64,000 bases of DNA from Atherinomorus stipes (GCA_023101725.1 JALJCO010007870.1:1-64000), one strand, 5' to 3'; counted from the first letter of the stretch, positions 50,141 through 64,000 are shown. Numbers and translations: made by a program. Notes: generated by a model from the sequence alone, not told the origin.

Positions 50141-52405
50141 CTACCCTGCCCACACTTCTACCCTCCATCTTTGAGTCTAATACTTCTCTCTCAAGCTTCT
50201 AAGTTTATCATTTTGTATGGAGTGAAAGTAAAACTGAGAGAGGGTAACAGTAGACTCCAGAAATGTTCGTCATTAGCTGCCTTCTCTTGTTTTATGATTG
50301 GGTAGGGGAGGGGAAGACAGGATACGCACAGATTGCTTGAATAAAGACACATAAGAGAGAGTAAAGCTGAAAAGACACAAGATATGAGCTTGAGAAATTG
50401 GGGGATACAGCAGCTTTGACTCGGTGCAACGCAGCAGACTACAGCAAGCTCTCACAAACCAAGATGTGGCTTCCTCTGGAGCTCTCTGTGGCTAGCCCTT
50501 TCTCCAACTCTCCCTGCACACAATTAATGGCATTATGAGCACCACTGGAGAGCTCAACAAAAACAGTTGTGTCTGTGATTTTCCCATGGGAACACCATTT
50601 TGTGTTGATGCCAAGCACTCTGAAGTGATATGGTTATCTCTTTTTGCTGATGTCCTACTTTGGGAATTGTGTTGTTGTGATGTCTTTGAGGAAATAAAGC
50701 AAAATCAAATTAAGCTTTATCTGTCATTTCAGAGCCAAGGAGGATAATCACGATGCGCCACTGAACAAAGTACTTTCGGACTCTGACTTGCAGTTTCGGA
50801 ATCTAATCTGTTGCATTGTTTTTGCCTCTGTCATGAGACGTTTTTCAAAGTCCCAAAAAAAGTGAGGTCACTGTGATGTCCACCACCAGAGCATCTGAGC
50901 CTCATCAGGAAGGCATTTCAAAGCTGCTGTCGTGGGTATTTAGAGAGAGGCAGACAGAGGACAAAGGCCCACCAATGGCAGCTTGTCCAGATGTAGCCCC
51001 TTTGAGGTTTCTTAACGATGCCTGCGCCCTCATAGACATCACAGCAAATTAATTCTAACACTCAGTGAAAAGGCAGATTAGTGCCGAGAGGATGGCACAA
51101 AGAGTGTTAAATATGGCGAGAAGCATGCTGGACCACAGGCCAGGCCCTGGACACATTACCTACAGCTGCCCACTCTGACCTATTTTCACCAAGCCAGCTT
51201 AAAGATTTTTAGCATCCTCTATTGTGCAAAGGAAAAGACCTTGCAAAGCACACCATTGAAGTCTTATCTGCATGACCCCCTTTGGGCATCGTGCCTTTTG
51301 ATGCTTCTCATAAAAGCAGTGATGGAGGGTTTAATGAAGTGTGGCAGGTGATTAGATGGTCCACATTTATCTGGAGGGTTAGGGACAGATGTTGCGAGAG
51401 ACAATCGGGGAAATAGCTCTATAAAGAATATGCAACTATTGTTAAGGCGACCTCAGTGGCAAACACAACCGTCGCTTTTGCACATTTGAGAGAAGTGATT
51501 TCAGATTCAGTTAGCTTATTTGAAGGAGGAAATATTGAGCAGATGGCAACAATTGTCACGGGCCTCACCACAATCAGCACTGTCCGTGAACATCTTTTCT
51601 TTGCCATGGCCTCATGAGGTTTTTCTTGAGGTGTTAGCCCCAGGAGGTGAAGCTTGCTAACTGGTCAATGGCATTAGACCCAAGTCAGAGGTCCAAAGCA
51701 TCAGATTCTTTTTAGGTAACTCACTTAGACAGCAAAAGCTTTCCATAAAGCATCTGCTTTGTCACCCTGAATTTTGGCAGATAAAGTTTCAGTTTTGTGT
51801 AAAGAAAAATTATTCGTGCAACTTATATGCACTATTTTCCAAAAATTTACTTGAATACATATCCCCCCTTTTTTTTTTTTGAGAAACTATTCACCTCATA
51901 AATCAAAATCAGTTTTAGCATGCAAATCAACAAAGCGAACTTCTGGCACTATAAATGATCATTTTTGCCCTTTAAACCACGTGTCGAACTTTGAGGCCTC
52001 TGCTTTGAAAACTTTTGGAGTCATAGTATTGGAAACACTTAAGATTCATTAAGATGTATAAACATTTATGTGTTAGTCTTGAAGGAGAAATGAAAATGTC
52101 AGCGCACAAATGAAAAATTTGGGCTTTCATAAAAGAAAAAATACCCTTTCAGGATGGATATCCTTTTGGAATATGCAGCCGTAGCTCTAACCCCCGACAG
52201 TATCAGATCATTGCTCAATATGAGAAATCTCTAAGACCGACTCTGATAAAGTACAAAACTAGAGAGGTTTTAGTGCCAATAGTACAAGCAGGGTCTCCAA
52301 AAGTGGCACAGTTTGCCCATCGGTTTTCAACTTCACCCAACTAGGGGACCTCAGGTTTGAAAAGGTCAGTCATGTAAACTATAGTTAACCAGTTAAGTTA
52401 CAGAA
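50140..52405. other. Gene-free stretch
   Basis: Unique-looking sequence with no supportable exon. 50880-51420 is complex and could be conserved noncoding DNA. Confidence 0.35.
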
Positions 52406-52413
52406 GTTGTGAC

Positions 52414-53172
52414 TAAGGGTGTGACAAAATATTGCTAAACTAAAAGTGAAATAAAAAGCTGTGTTGATATTTTTACCAATGAAATCTTGCGAGATTTTAT
52501 TGTTCTATTACGAAATCTCACAAGATTTTGTTGTTCTATCTGCAACTTTCCAGCATAAAGTCCCTGCTTTAGCACAGATATTTATGTGCATCTGCAGGTT
52601 TAGATTAAACTCTACACACAGTGGAAAGCACAAGTTAAAATGTGTGGCCAGGCTTTCATAGACCACCCAGTTTTTTTAGATTATAATTTTTACTTTTCAC
52701 ACTAATATGTGCATTCATATATTCTTATACTACTGTATTTTACTGTTTTACTAATTTCACATGAACTTGTACATTTGTACATGTGCATTTATACTATTCC
52801 AGCTTAGCTGTGGTAATATTGTTTACAAAAAACATTTGATTTTTATTTTATTTCCAGTTCTATTCAGCTGGGTTTTCCAAAAGTGACAGATATTTATGTT
52901 CATGTGAGTGATTGTAAATGGTTTTATTATGAGATCCAGAGAAACCTGCCTAAGTTTAATAAATGGAACATGTTGTTTCACTCATCTGATGCAAGTACAT
53001 AAGTTCAACTTTTATTTCAAGCTGCATTTTAAATTTCTCTAACATGCCGACAATATTGTAATATATCGCAGTATATCACAATATATTGTAGTTTCACAAT
53101 ATTGTATCATATCGTGACCCAGGTATCGTGATATGTATCGTATCATGATGTCTTTGCCAATACCCACCCCTA
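52414..53172. mobile_element. hAT-type non-autonomous element, 759 bp, with perfect 8-bp target duplication
   Basis: Ends taagggtg and cacccct(a) are inverted, and gttgtgac is repeated exactly at 52406-52413 and 53173-53180. The right part contains AT-rich tandem sub-repeats built on atatcgtgat/acaatat. There is no transposase frame. Confidence 0.88.
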
Positions 53173-53180
53173 GTTGTGAC

Positions 53181-54284
53181 TGGTTTGATTGAGCTAACAA
53201 ATATAGTTTCCATAAAAAGACAAAAGAATCTGAGATGAGTCTAAATGCCTTTGTAGGCTACAGCTATTAAAACAGAGAGTGAAATAGATTTGCTTTTAAA
53301 CCCAAACAAAAATGGCTACATATATGGATATATAATCAGAGTTTTGAAAAGGCCCTGACCCTTTTGAGGGAATATAGTAAACAGCTAATTGGACTCATAC
53401 CATGGCTAAATGAATAGAAATAGTGTTTACTTTTTTCAAGCAGCCATGAATAAAACAAGTGGGACCAAGGAGAAATAAAATGTCTTGTGACTCCATACTG
53501 TAGAGCTGCAGCTCTGTCTGGCACTTCTTCAACATGAGGCTAATAATAATATACAGCAGCTGAAGTGTAAACAGTACTTGCTTTCAACCTAATGCTTCTT
53601 GTAGATTATCACTTATTATTGGCAAGGTTTGGTGATGTCTGCGCTGCCATATGTGCATAAACTAGCGTTGAAGGGTGAGCAGACTTGACAGAGACAGCTG
53701 AATTATTGGGTCTTGTTCTTTGTCGTTTGCATGAATTTCAGCTCTTAATTAGAGCCATTTGCATGCGCGATTGCAGTAAATTTTATGATAAAACTTGAAA
53801 CACGTGTCAGCGTCTGTGTGTGTCTGGCGCAGTGTTAGCAGGGGAGAAAATAATTACATTTAAACTAATGACTGAAGTACAGGAATGTCTGTTTATGCCA
53901 CATCTTTGTTCAGACTATTTCTAAAAATAAATGTCGCACGTCAAAAGAGACGTTTAAGCCTGTTTATCCACCTCACTGTACCAACTTGTCTGATTAGTGC
54001 GATATGTTGTTGGTTGTCAGCACAGTGTGTGCTGTTACAGCTGATATGCAATGCTTTTCCTCTCTGCCATATCACTTTTGATTCTATTTAAGTCCCAAGA
54101 TATGGGTTTGATTTGTTTTTCACTTCAGTTTCAAAACGGCAATTTGCATGTTGTTGTAGTGTGTGTGTGTGTGCGTCCATTTTGTGTGGCTGCTTATCTA
54201 CATATATATTTGAGGAAAAGGAAGCCCATTTAAGATTGGAAAATAAAGATAATTCTTGAGAAAATCTTTGTCTTATGTGTCATA
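53181..54284. other. Gene-free stretch
   Basis: Contains a short GT tract (about 54161-54173) and nothing else recognised. Confidence 0.35.
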
Positions 54285-54352
54285 GGAAGGGAAGGGAAGG
54301 GAAGGAAAGAGGAAGGAAAGGGAAGGAAAGAGAAAGAAAAGAAAAGGAAAGG
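54285..54352 (+). repeat. Purine microsatellite (GGAAG/GGAAA)
   Basis: About 68 bp of pure purines in variable GGAA-type units, with triplex or ETS-site-array potential. Confidence 0.9.
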
Positions 54353-57300
54353 CCACAGTCAGACACACACACATGCATGTACCCAACTTTTCTCTCCACC
54401 CTGTATTTCTGATTGAGGTAGCAAGAGCAGATCCAGGATGCCACAAAGGCCACCTTTGCCATGCAGTATAATTTCACAAGCAGTCAGCACCTCCAAATGA
54501 CTTTAACTAAAATCTAAAAACACAATGGGATCAAATGTACTGTAAAGAGTTCTTATTAGTCACCCGTGACAAGCATCAGTGTCCATGCACATTGCCAGCA
54601 TTTGAGGAACCAGAACAGTGATCCTTTAATTTCACAGACTGAAATGACAGCAGAAACCTGAACCTTCATAGCAGCTAAATTAGAAAAGGGAAACACAATG
54701 GTTGCTCATTTCCTGTTCTGAATGGACTTTTGAAATGACCATGAGCTTATTCATCGACTTGCCCCGACCAGAATTTGCATGACACAAAGCCCTGTTACTC
54801 TTTGGCACTTGCTGTATCCTTTTAGTAAAAATATGGCATCGTGTCATCTTGTACTTGAAATTAAGTCCTTGCAAAGGTTTTATATGGCTTTCACAAGGAA
54901 AAACATTTAAAACCTTTTATAAATCTAAAGAGCCTCCACATTCAGTCCAGCGGTGCACTTTGGAGTCCTGGATCACTTTGTGTCTTCTGATTTAAGTAAT
55001 AAATTGACTGTGGACTTAAAACCTTGGTGAAACCCCTTAAAGCAGATGCTGTATGGAGCTGCCATACATGCAATCTCCTCTCTCCTCTGTGCTGCTGTGG
55101 CGTTAGAGGGGAGTATTTGTGTTCTTTTCCTCCTGTGCTGCCGGTCCTCTCAGGAGGCTATTAATGCCGAATGTCTACTCTCACTAGACAGCAGCAGGCT
55201 GTTTTAGTACTCAGGTTGCTAAGGGTTGCTCCCTCACCTTGACCTCAGAGAAACAGGAGAGCTGACTGTCTTCCCTCCTTTCTCCAAATAGCAACATTGG
55301 TGTTTACACCAGCAGAGACATCTGCTGCAAACTGAATGCAAGCACTGTTTTTATTAGAACTTAAAACAACATATCTAATGCTTCCTTTTCATTATTTGCG
55401 GCTATTATTTTTTTCTTCCTGAGTCTTTGAATTGGGAGTTAATCCTCTAGCCGCTGTATCAACACAATGCTTTCATGTCATTAGGAGCTACTAGAAACAT
55501 TCCCTCAGAGTTTCCCACACCCTCTTTTTCTCTATGACTCATTTACTCATTTACTTTACAGCAAGACTAGGGGCAGAGCCTTTATAAAAATGCTACATCA
55601 GCACAGTGAAACAAGGTTTTGACAATCAGGCGCAGCATCTTCCTGAGGCTGTTTAGGCACAGGAAACCAGCCTCTGTACAACTTCAGCAAATTGCAATCT
55701 GTTGCACTTCTCTAGTAGACAGAAGCTCAGACTGAGGGTCAGCTTGGAGGTCAAAATAAGGGGATAGGTTCATATTGTCAGCCTGATTAGGGCTCGCACT
55801 CTCTCACTAAACCATGTCCCGAGCAGCCTCATCGCCTCATCCTGGGCCTGGGTGGAATGCCGGGGAATCCGATGGCAGACAGGAAGTCCTTATTGTACTG
55901 GTGCAGAGATCCCGGAGCCAGACAGCATACAGGAGCGATGTCATCCCTGGCAGGGCCAGGCATATCTTTGTGCTTGCTCACCGCGTAACAAAGACGTAAA
56001 TAAACACTGTTACCCCCACTGGTCTTCAACTGTCATTTCAATTAGGCAGAGTAGTGATCGCAAGCCATGGGCTGTGTTTTTCCCAGCCATGCTGTTACCT
56101 CTGACCCCTGCGGCTCGTGCCTGAGGTGATTTTCTTTATTAGTCTGTGGGGTCAGTATTTAGCCCCATAGCCATCAGTAGCTGGCTTAAATCTGCAGAGT
56201 CAACACTCTGCCTTCCTGGCTGTTAGCTGCATTAGCACACTGAAGCTGCACAGCTCTTCCACTCCCACTCCACAAACATCCTCCCTAAGGCCAGATAACA
56301 TCTCTGTCCCATCCATTCATGGGCAGGCCAAAAGCCCGTGTCCTGAACTCAGAGGGCTGCACATGCTGATGTAGGGGTGCTTTCTTGGAAGTCTTTTCAT
56401 TTTGAAAATGTGAGGCTAAAAAAGACTTTGCCAGCAGAAAATAAAAGTTTAGAACAGTTTATTTAACTTGCAATATATATATTTTTACTCTGACTTCTTT
56501 GTCATCATCCACACAAAGCATAATATAATATTATTAATATAGGAAATCCATATAATATTGCAGGTCTTGACTATTTTCCAAAGTCAGTGCAACCCAAACT
56601 GAAGCAAATAAGTTGACAGAGCAGAGACTAAATGCTTCATTTTCCAGGAAGCCAAGCCTTTGGGAATGAAACAGTAAATGTTTTGTTACAGACACTAAAT
56701 CATGACATTGTTTAATTAGCATCCTCCAAATTCTCATTCATTGTGGTGCGCCTCTGAGATGTTTCCCCTCCCTGGCTTGTATTCACATATTTCTCATGAT
56801 ATTCCACCCATTAATTTTGCCACTGAGAGAGAGATAGAGGCAAACTGCAATTATGCAGGAGAGAAATCTGCTGAGGAATAAAATGCGCCATTGTGATAAT
56901 CCTCTGCGAGGGATTTACAATCCCTACCAGATAAAGAAACAGTGCTGTGCTTATCAAGCTTTTTCCCATCCTTTGCACGTCTTTTTATCCTCTGATAAAA
57001 TAGTGTCGGCCATTACTGCTTCTAATGAGGATTAAGTTCATATGAATCACTGAAACAAGTGCTTTCTTATCTAACTATCTGTTCTCACAGAAACGGCCGA
57101 AAACAATGATGAGATCCCTGTTCCTCCCACTCTCTTTTAACTCTGGGCTTCACCTGAACCTAATCTCTCAGGGCATCTTGGCTATACAAAACCCTGTCAA
57201 CCTGAGTAAGATGATGCCATGTTGGTGGTGGTCTCTAAAGACCAGCAGGGACAATGGATCAAATGCACACCAAAATACAAAGAGGCTTTGAACCATTGTT

Positions 57301-60300
57301 GTCTCTTTCCCTCTATTGCTCATGCCACCACAGCCCCCTGTTCCTTGCTTCTCCTGATATCTCGTTTGTTATCCGACCCAGTGAAAGTGCCTTATTTTAG
57401 AAGAGGAGGAGGAAATTTCTGATTTACCTATCTCAACTAACTGTGACCTAGTCAACAGTATCTACTTTAGGACTTCATGTGGACCACCTCTCATACTCGC
57501 CGGTCTTCTTAAATCTCTGATCGAAGTCTGCTCAGAAATCCCCCTCATTCATTTGACTCTGGAGTCATAAAATAAATGTGGTTTGGAAGCCATGGGTGTG
57601 TAGGTACACCACAGTGACTTTTGAAAAAGCAGAATTCAAAAGTGAGATATAACATACAATATGACTACATGTAATCCAGACGATTACGATTTCAGTGAAA
57701 GGCACTGTAAATAATAATCCCATATATTTCTCAGAATTCACATGAAAGAGTTAGTCATCCATAAATGCTTAGATACGAGCAAAGAGAAAGGCTTTGCAAA
57801 TGGGATTTAGGTATTTAACAACAACAGCCTGAAGATTGTGTGTCATTGGTCACAAAAGAGTCACACTTGATTAGGTGTTTTCAGAAATAACTGGTGTATT
57901 GTCAACTGTCAGAAGGCAACTTGGAAAATCAGGGCTGTATTTGTGTGAATAAATTGGAGAGTACTGCCAGCTTTCATAAATAAAACAATAAAACTGTCAA
58001 ATAGTGCGAAAGAAACATTTCAAGCCTCCAAATGTTTGAAAAATGGGACTTTCTTTTGCAACATAAATCCCAAGGAATATGATCCTTGGAAATCAATCTC
58101 TGTCTGCATGATAAAGACACTGATGACAGAGGAGTTGATCACTGGCCTAGGGTGGGGTCCATGCATATTTGTCTGCAGTTCTACTGTAAATGCTGCCGTC
58201 TCCACCCAAACTCAAACCACTCCACAGACTTGTCTCTCTTCCCGAGCTGTCAGCAGACATCAAGTCTAACATATTGTACACACTGTGTTTACCTTCATTC
58301 CATCAAGCAGTTCCACAAGACAGGACGACGAGGAGCCTCTGCTAATGGGAAAACAGCGTGTATGTAATCAGCTCGAGAGAACAGGGAGAGACTTCAAACC
58401 TCAGTAAAGCTATCGCTTGCAGAGGCTACTTATGATACAGGGCTGTCAGTTTCTGCCAGCTGGCACAGACACCCTGGCAAAACCATGCCTGGTGGTTAAT
58501 GGATCATAAATGTTTGCTGGGAGCCGCTTCACAGCTCGACTTGATTTAGCAATGTAACACAAACCCATTAGCACAGCTTTTCTGTGTAAGCAAGCATGGC
58601 ATTTAGACTACACGCATCATACAGGCTCCATGCAGCAAAACACAGACTTAAAGGCCTTATAAATCATCATGCCTGGACAATTCTCACTAAAAAGAAACTG
58701 ATGTTCTTCTAAAGCTTATCACATAATCATTGTAAAATTTTTGGCTCTGGGCAATTATTCTAAACTGCTTCGTGGTAATTGTAGGAACAATTTTCTAACC
58801 ATTTCTTCCTCTAAAAATAATCTATTGAATTCAAAATTATGCTAGGGGTTTCTCACAAATGATAGAAAGTGCACTGCCTCCAATCATCTTTAGAAAACTG
58901 GTTGTATTGTTTTGCCCTCTGTTGTTGTAGCGCTCCGCGCATGTCCGCTGCCTACAAACTTAAGCCTGAATGCTAAATGTTTATGGAAAATAAAAGCTTT
59001 GTTCTTACCTCAATTTAATAAGTAGGAAAACCATTATTATTCCAGGAGTGTGCCATTAACCTGAAGATCGTATTGATGCTCACTTTCTCTATCTGAAGAC
59101 AAGTGACACACTGTAGACGGTGTGCTGGCATGAGGACAACCCTGGCCGGTTGACAGACAGGGATTAAACAGTATTAAGAGTGTCCAGATGCAGGGACACA
59201 TGCACATCCATTCAAACTAATACTCTGACATACTGACACACTGCTGGAGGATAAATAATAACAAAACCAATTTATTGCCTCATCTCTCAAAACCAAGTGC
59301 AAACCATCCACTGTTTACATTGGAAATGAACAATGCAACACATTCAAATGGCATGTTAGCTCTGGTGCAAACAATTGAGCCTCTGTTGTGTTACACATGC
59401 GCCTTGTATAATTCATCTGTGTAGCTTTGTTGTCTAAAGCTGATTATATTTGGGCAGATGGGCCCCAGTGGCCACGCCCTGTCTGCCTGCTCTACAACTC
59501 CTCCCCCATTGAGTGATACACATCTGTATGGGATGATGACAATACATGCAAACTGGGTCATGGCTTAGAACATATGAAGCTGTAGCTTTACTTTTTTCAA
59601 ATATTTTCTTAAAAATTGGTATAAAATGATCAAATTGTTATTATAAGAGAAAATCTCACACAAAGGCACCCACAGAATGATTTCATTTTCCTATATGGCC
59701 CATTTAAGTATCATTTTTCTGTGTGATATGCATTTACTCTGAGGTCATCGCAGGAAAGCAGGGAGTTTATGAACCCACTGCGTACATGTACAAAGGCCAG
59801 AAATTCCCCAGCTGCAGCTCTGAGGACGGCCTTGCCCCCCTGGACAGCCTCCTCTGGAAGTCTCCTGTGACCCTTCAGACTTTCCATAAATCTGCTGAGT
59901 GATTGCAGTGGTCAATTAACACTCCATGAATTGCTCCCAGTGGAGGGAACGGTCACATCCGTAACAGCAAGAAACCAAAGCTGCAGGTTCACTCTGAGTT
60001 CTGCAGTAATAACACAGCAGACCTAGTACAATGAAAAATGGCTTGAAGGCCCAAAACTATAATAGCAGCTATTGTGCTGGTGGTCACACAGTCACTCAAG
60101 TGCAATATTCAGGAAGGCCATTTCATTACATCCAATAGAGCCTCAATCATGTGTAAAATTTGCAGTTTGAATGGGCTTGCTATCATATCAATCATCAGCG
60201 GCTACAGTGAACGCTAATGGATGCCCATTCTTCCTGCTTACTCTGTGTGTTTTGTTCCCAGTCACAGTATCAGAGTTTGCTCAATTTAGACTTTTTATTT

Positions 60301-60934
60301 TTTATCTAGACAGGACTTTTGGTCATTATTGATGTACTGAACTAGGTTGCTCACACCAATATGTTTCCTCTAGATTAAGACGAAATAGAATTAGCTGCTC
60401 CAGAAGAAAGAAATCAGTCAGAGTTCAGCGTAAGGTTGATGTTAGATACAATTGACCTGTAAATAATTTGTTTTATTTTCAAGTCCTGAGTTTAAAACAA
60501 CAATGGTAAGACCAACTAATGACTGAAAAAACAAAGTTTGTAGGAACAACTTTTAGGGAGTCTTTAGGGAGCATTTTTATCCACATAAGCTCCTAAAAAA
60601 CCCCAAAACATTTCCATTAAAATTGAACTTTGGTCCTCATATCAGATTTTGATTACACAATTTGTTATAGCCCTAAGAATTTAATACAATGACATTATCT
60701 CAAGAAAAGCATTACATCTAGAAGCTCCTAAATGTTTTGTTTATTGTGGGGTAGAGTTGTCGTCTTCTTGGGTTGTTTTATTTTGTTTAATTTAATTTTG
60801 GCAAATGGATTCCTTATGAGTTTTTAAGTCTAACCATAACTGTACAGAGATTTACAAGACAATTATTCTTAAAGAAGTGATGACTTATCAGTAAAAACTG
60901 GTTCATGTAGTTGACATTACTGCATATGTAAATA
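54353..60934. other. Long gene-free region (about 6.6 kb)
   Basis: No exon chain could be built. A GC-rich block at 55800-56010 has open frames on both strands but no splice partners. Several complex unique stretches could be conserved noncoding elements. Confidence 0.4.
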
Positions 60935-60956
60935 CCCCCCCCCCCCCCCCCCCCCC
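60935..60956. repeat. Poly-C tract (22)
   Basis: Uninterrupted C run. A shorter G run lies at about 61131-61141. Confidence 0.95.
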
Positions 60957-61386
60957 TTACAGGTAATGACAAGGTTGTCGTTGCCTTCCTCAGTGTTGCT
61001 ACAGAAGTTTTTGTTTAAATCCATTTGTTTGAAAACCCAGACCTGACCGCTCAGCAGTTAGCCTACTCAGCTTCACTCACGCAGTTGAATCAGCTGAGGG
61101 AGGGGGTGAGAATGGAGGGTGGAAGGAGAGAGGGGGGGGGGGTCTGTTTGCTTGATAGAGTGCTTTTATTGGAGCAATTGAATTACGTAGAATGATAGAC
61201 CTACGTAGAATGATAAGCTGCTGTCTGATTCAACCGTTTCTGAACAAAGAAACAAAGCTGACAGACCATAAACAGGAACTTTGATACTCACACTGGACAT
61301 TCACATGGCCTCATCAGTGCACAACAGATTACAGTATATTATACCCTCAAAACCCCAGAAAAGTTAAATTTGATGTCATGGCACCT

Positions 61387-61827
61387 TTAAAGATCCACAA
61401 CAGAACTTTTAGCAGTTTTCTCAGTGACGCGCCCCCTATCGACGGCTAAGCTAGCATCCATCTTGTATCATACCTGTACTGTGAGCTCACTCCAGCCAGT
61501 AAAAGACAGTCTTATCTTGACTGTTGTTCTGTCCCTTCCTCTCTTTCTTCCTCTCTTCCTCTGGTAATGTTTCCTTGCATTTCTTTGCCGAATCCTACAT
61601 GATGTGTGTTCAAAACACCCACTGTGTTCATATCTGGTTTACATGTTACCGAGTAAATGATGTGGTGTGTGCAACCAATATTCGGCTGCAACGTCACAGC
61701 TTCATCCCAGATACAAAAGTTGCATGGTGCGGTTTCTGAAAATGCTCATAATGAATGTTGGTGTGCCATCGAAACAAGTCAGAAACACATATTTTTAAGG
61801 TCTAAAAGTTACGTTGTGGATCTTTAA
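61387..61827. mobile_element. MITE, about 441 bp
   Basis: Left ttaaagatccacaac and right gttgtggatctttaa are perfect inverses, extended imperfectly by agaacttttag and ctaaaagttac. A TTAA at each extreme may be part of the terminal repeat or a TTAA target duplication. The non-coding interior includes a T/C-rich block. Confidence 0.8.
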
Positions 61828-64000
61828 TGGACAGTAGAATAAAAATGAAACCAGGTGTACTGATTAAGAAAAGATACAGTTACATGTCAGTTTAAAAAAA
61901 AAACAAAAAACTTGTCGCCTATTATTAAACATTTATGTCAATCGTTGTACTTTAAACTGAAAAACTGCTACAAACCCACAACATCCTGGTGCAATTCAGT
62001 AATCTGTTGATTTCAATCACCTCTTCCTCTGATAACTTTTCAACAGTTTGTCAACTTTCTTACTTATTTTTGTTAGTTAGTTAGTTAATTAGTTATTATT
62101 GATCAAGTACACTGCAAGATACAACAGTTTCATATCACTATTAATAATATACAGTGTATTATTCAGTTCAGATTGCATCATTTACAAACCTTAGTATGAT
62201 TGCTTGGCAAAAAATACTGTCCCAATGTAAGTTATAATATGCTTTTTATAAGTATATTGCTAGTATTTTAATAGTTTTTGTAAAATACCACAATTCTAAC
62301 ATAGAAAGATTTGAAGATTATTGTTTCAAGGAAATACCTTTCCAGTTTAATTCTACTTACACTGTTGGCAGCATTTTAACTACTAAGGTGATATAGCATC
62401 TCAAATTTCCTTTTTTAAACCTTTTACACTGATAAGATGTTTTAATCCGCAGTTATTTGCTCGGCACATTTAACCAAATTCCACTTGTTCTTACTTAGTG
62501 CAACGGCATTTGTATATTTTTACATTTAACGTCATAAAACTGTCTTAATGCAAGTAATCATCTGACATTACATCATAGCTGGCTGCTACTACCTCCATTA
62601 AGGAACATACAGAGCATGAATAGTCACTTTGTGACAGCATACTGTATAGAGAAGTAGATAGTATATGTAAGTCAACAATGCTGACATTAGTGATTCTCTC
62701 AGCAGATGCAGAATACTGAAGAAACCTCAAAGAGAAATGTTGCATCATCACATTGTGAATCACGCAAGCTGTCGACTGAAGAAAAGCACCCAAATTATTT
62801 GATCATCAGAGATTAGTTTTGATCGTGTATCATAAATCAGGATACTTTTAATAGTTTTTGCTGTGCTGTGCTGCCAGAACTGAGATCAATAAAAATACAA
62901 AGTATGACAGATCTGAGAATTTCATATGCAATGAAATCTAGTGTTCTCCAATAACTGATGTCGCTTTTCTGCATATCCAGTTTATTGTGCCACAAATAAA
63001 TTTTAGAGAAATGAAAGTTTTAATAGAAAATAATAATAAGCAACTCTGTTTTTGATTGAAAGCACGGACTGATCCTCAGCTCCAAATTTTTATTGCCCTG
63101 GAATGACATCATTTGTGGTCACACTTTTGGGTGTGTTGTTAGTGTAACACATTTACTTTGTTTACAGATGTTGTGACTTGGAGTGTGGAAAATAGGTGGT
63201 CAGCACCCCCACAAACCCTGTAATTTGCACTTTGTTGGTCTTGTTTTTTTATGATGCTGCAAACAATTATGTATACAAGGAACATCTCATAAAAGACACT
63301 AATATAAACATTTTATGACTGCAGACAATCTTTTTTTCCCCAGTGAAAAGATATTATAGGAAGTAAACACATGACTTCATCAGCTATGTTTTATCTCTGC
63401 AGTTACACTCTGCAAGGTGCTTGGCAGCAAATCAGTTGCAGACACTTGCTGTGGTGGCCCAACATGTCATATGATGTGTTTTTAGAGGGTCCAACTCTAG
63501 TCCAGCTTTGCTGAACCCAGCTGTGGCTTTTGGTTCATAGTAAAATGTTTTTATGTCTAGACGTTACACCAGAATAGAAACACTGAATGGATTTAGCTGA
63601 GTGTTAACCCACACGATGAGTGTACTTTCTCATGAGGGGAAAAAAAAAAAAAGTCTGCACACATTTCAACAGATCTTTCAGCTGGAATAGAATACTTGAA
63701 GAGGATGTGGGAGATAGTACAGTAACTGTGTCTGCTTTGAATTTAAAGGCTAAACTGACATATTCATGAAGGCATGTTGATTCAGATTAAGAGAAAACGT
63801 TCTTATCAGTGTGAAGATAAGATTCATATGAATATGTTAGACTTATCTTTAATCTTAAGTAAGCCAACTGCTTTGCCACCACTTATTCTATGTGTTGACT
63901 TTCTCGTATTTTTGCTAAATTAAGGAACATGATGTGGGGCAACAATAGTTGAAGAGTTCATTTGCAAAAATAGATGAACACCGTTTGGAAAAAACGGAGT
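61828..64000. other. Gene-free stretch
   Basis: AT-rich, with short TTAG tandem units near 62075-62095 and an A run near 63640. No exon or repeat family was recognised. Confidence 0.4.

Overview
The window looks like vertebrate nuclear DNA, most likely from a teleost fish. The signs are small exons with GT-AG introns spread over kilobases, 3' fragments of L2-type LINEs, a Tc1-like transposase remnant, several hAT-type MITEs with 8-bp target duplications, tRNA-derived SINE heads, and long CA, TA, G/A and C simple repeats. There is no sign of operons, phage or bacterial genes, and most open frames here are chance frames in intergenic or repeat DNA.

One protein-coding gene could be assembled exon by exon. 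It lies on the minus strand between 45942 (ATG) and 28095 (stop). Fifteen coding exons join with consistent phases into a 2610-nt reading frame (869 codons plus stop). The product has a 281-residue acidic, disordered first-exon region, a SAM domain, a ubiquitin-like/RA-like fold, a long coiled coil and a C-terminal PDZ domain. This is a cytoplasmic scaffold or adaptor architecture. I do not recognise the gene, and I know no standard family with this domain order. Its introns hold several transposons, including a MITE ending 32 bp from the donor of the exon that begins the SAM domain, and a complete 391-bp hAT MITE.

Layout: 1-28000 is gene-poor DNA with LINE tails (about 1900, 4500, 6600, 14400), a hAT MITE with a perfect target duplication (14083-14271), other dispersed repeats, and an extreme G50/A125 homopolymer junction at 6417-6591. 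28095-45942 is the SAM/PDZ gene. Its first intron (40684-45098) is a transposon nest: a Tc1 remnant, palindromic SINE heads interrupted by a retroposon with a target duplication, an L2 fragment and two DNA elements. 46000-64000 is again gene-poor. It contains a 506-bp palindromic MITE (46925-47430), a 759-bp hAT element with perfect target duplication (52414-53172), another MITE (61387-61827) and poly-C tracts.

All calls come from reading the sequence. Exon joins were checked by splice consensus and reading-frame phase, not by transcripts, and repeat family names rest on recalled hallmark motifs.
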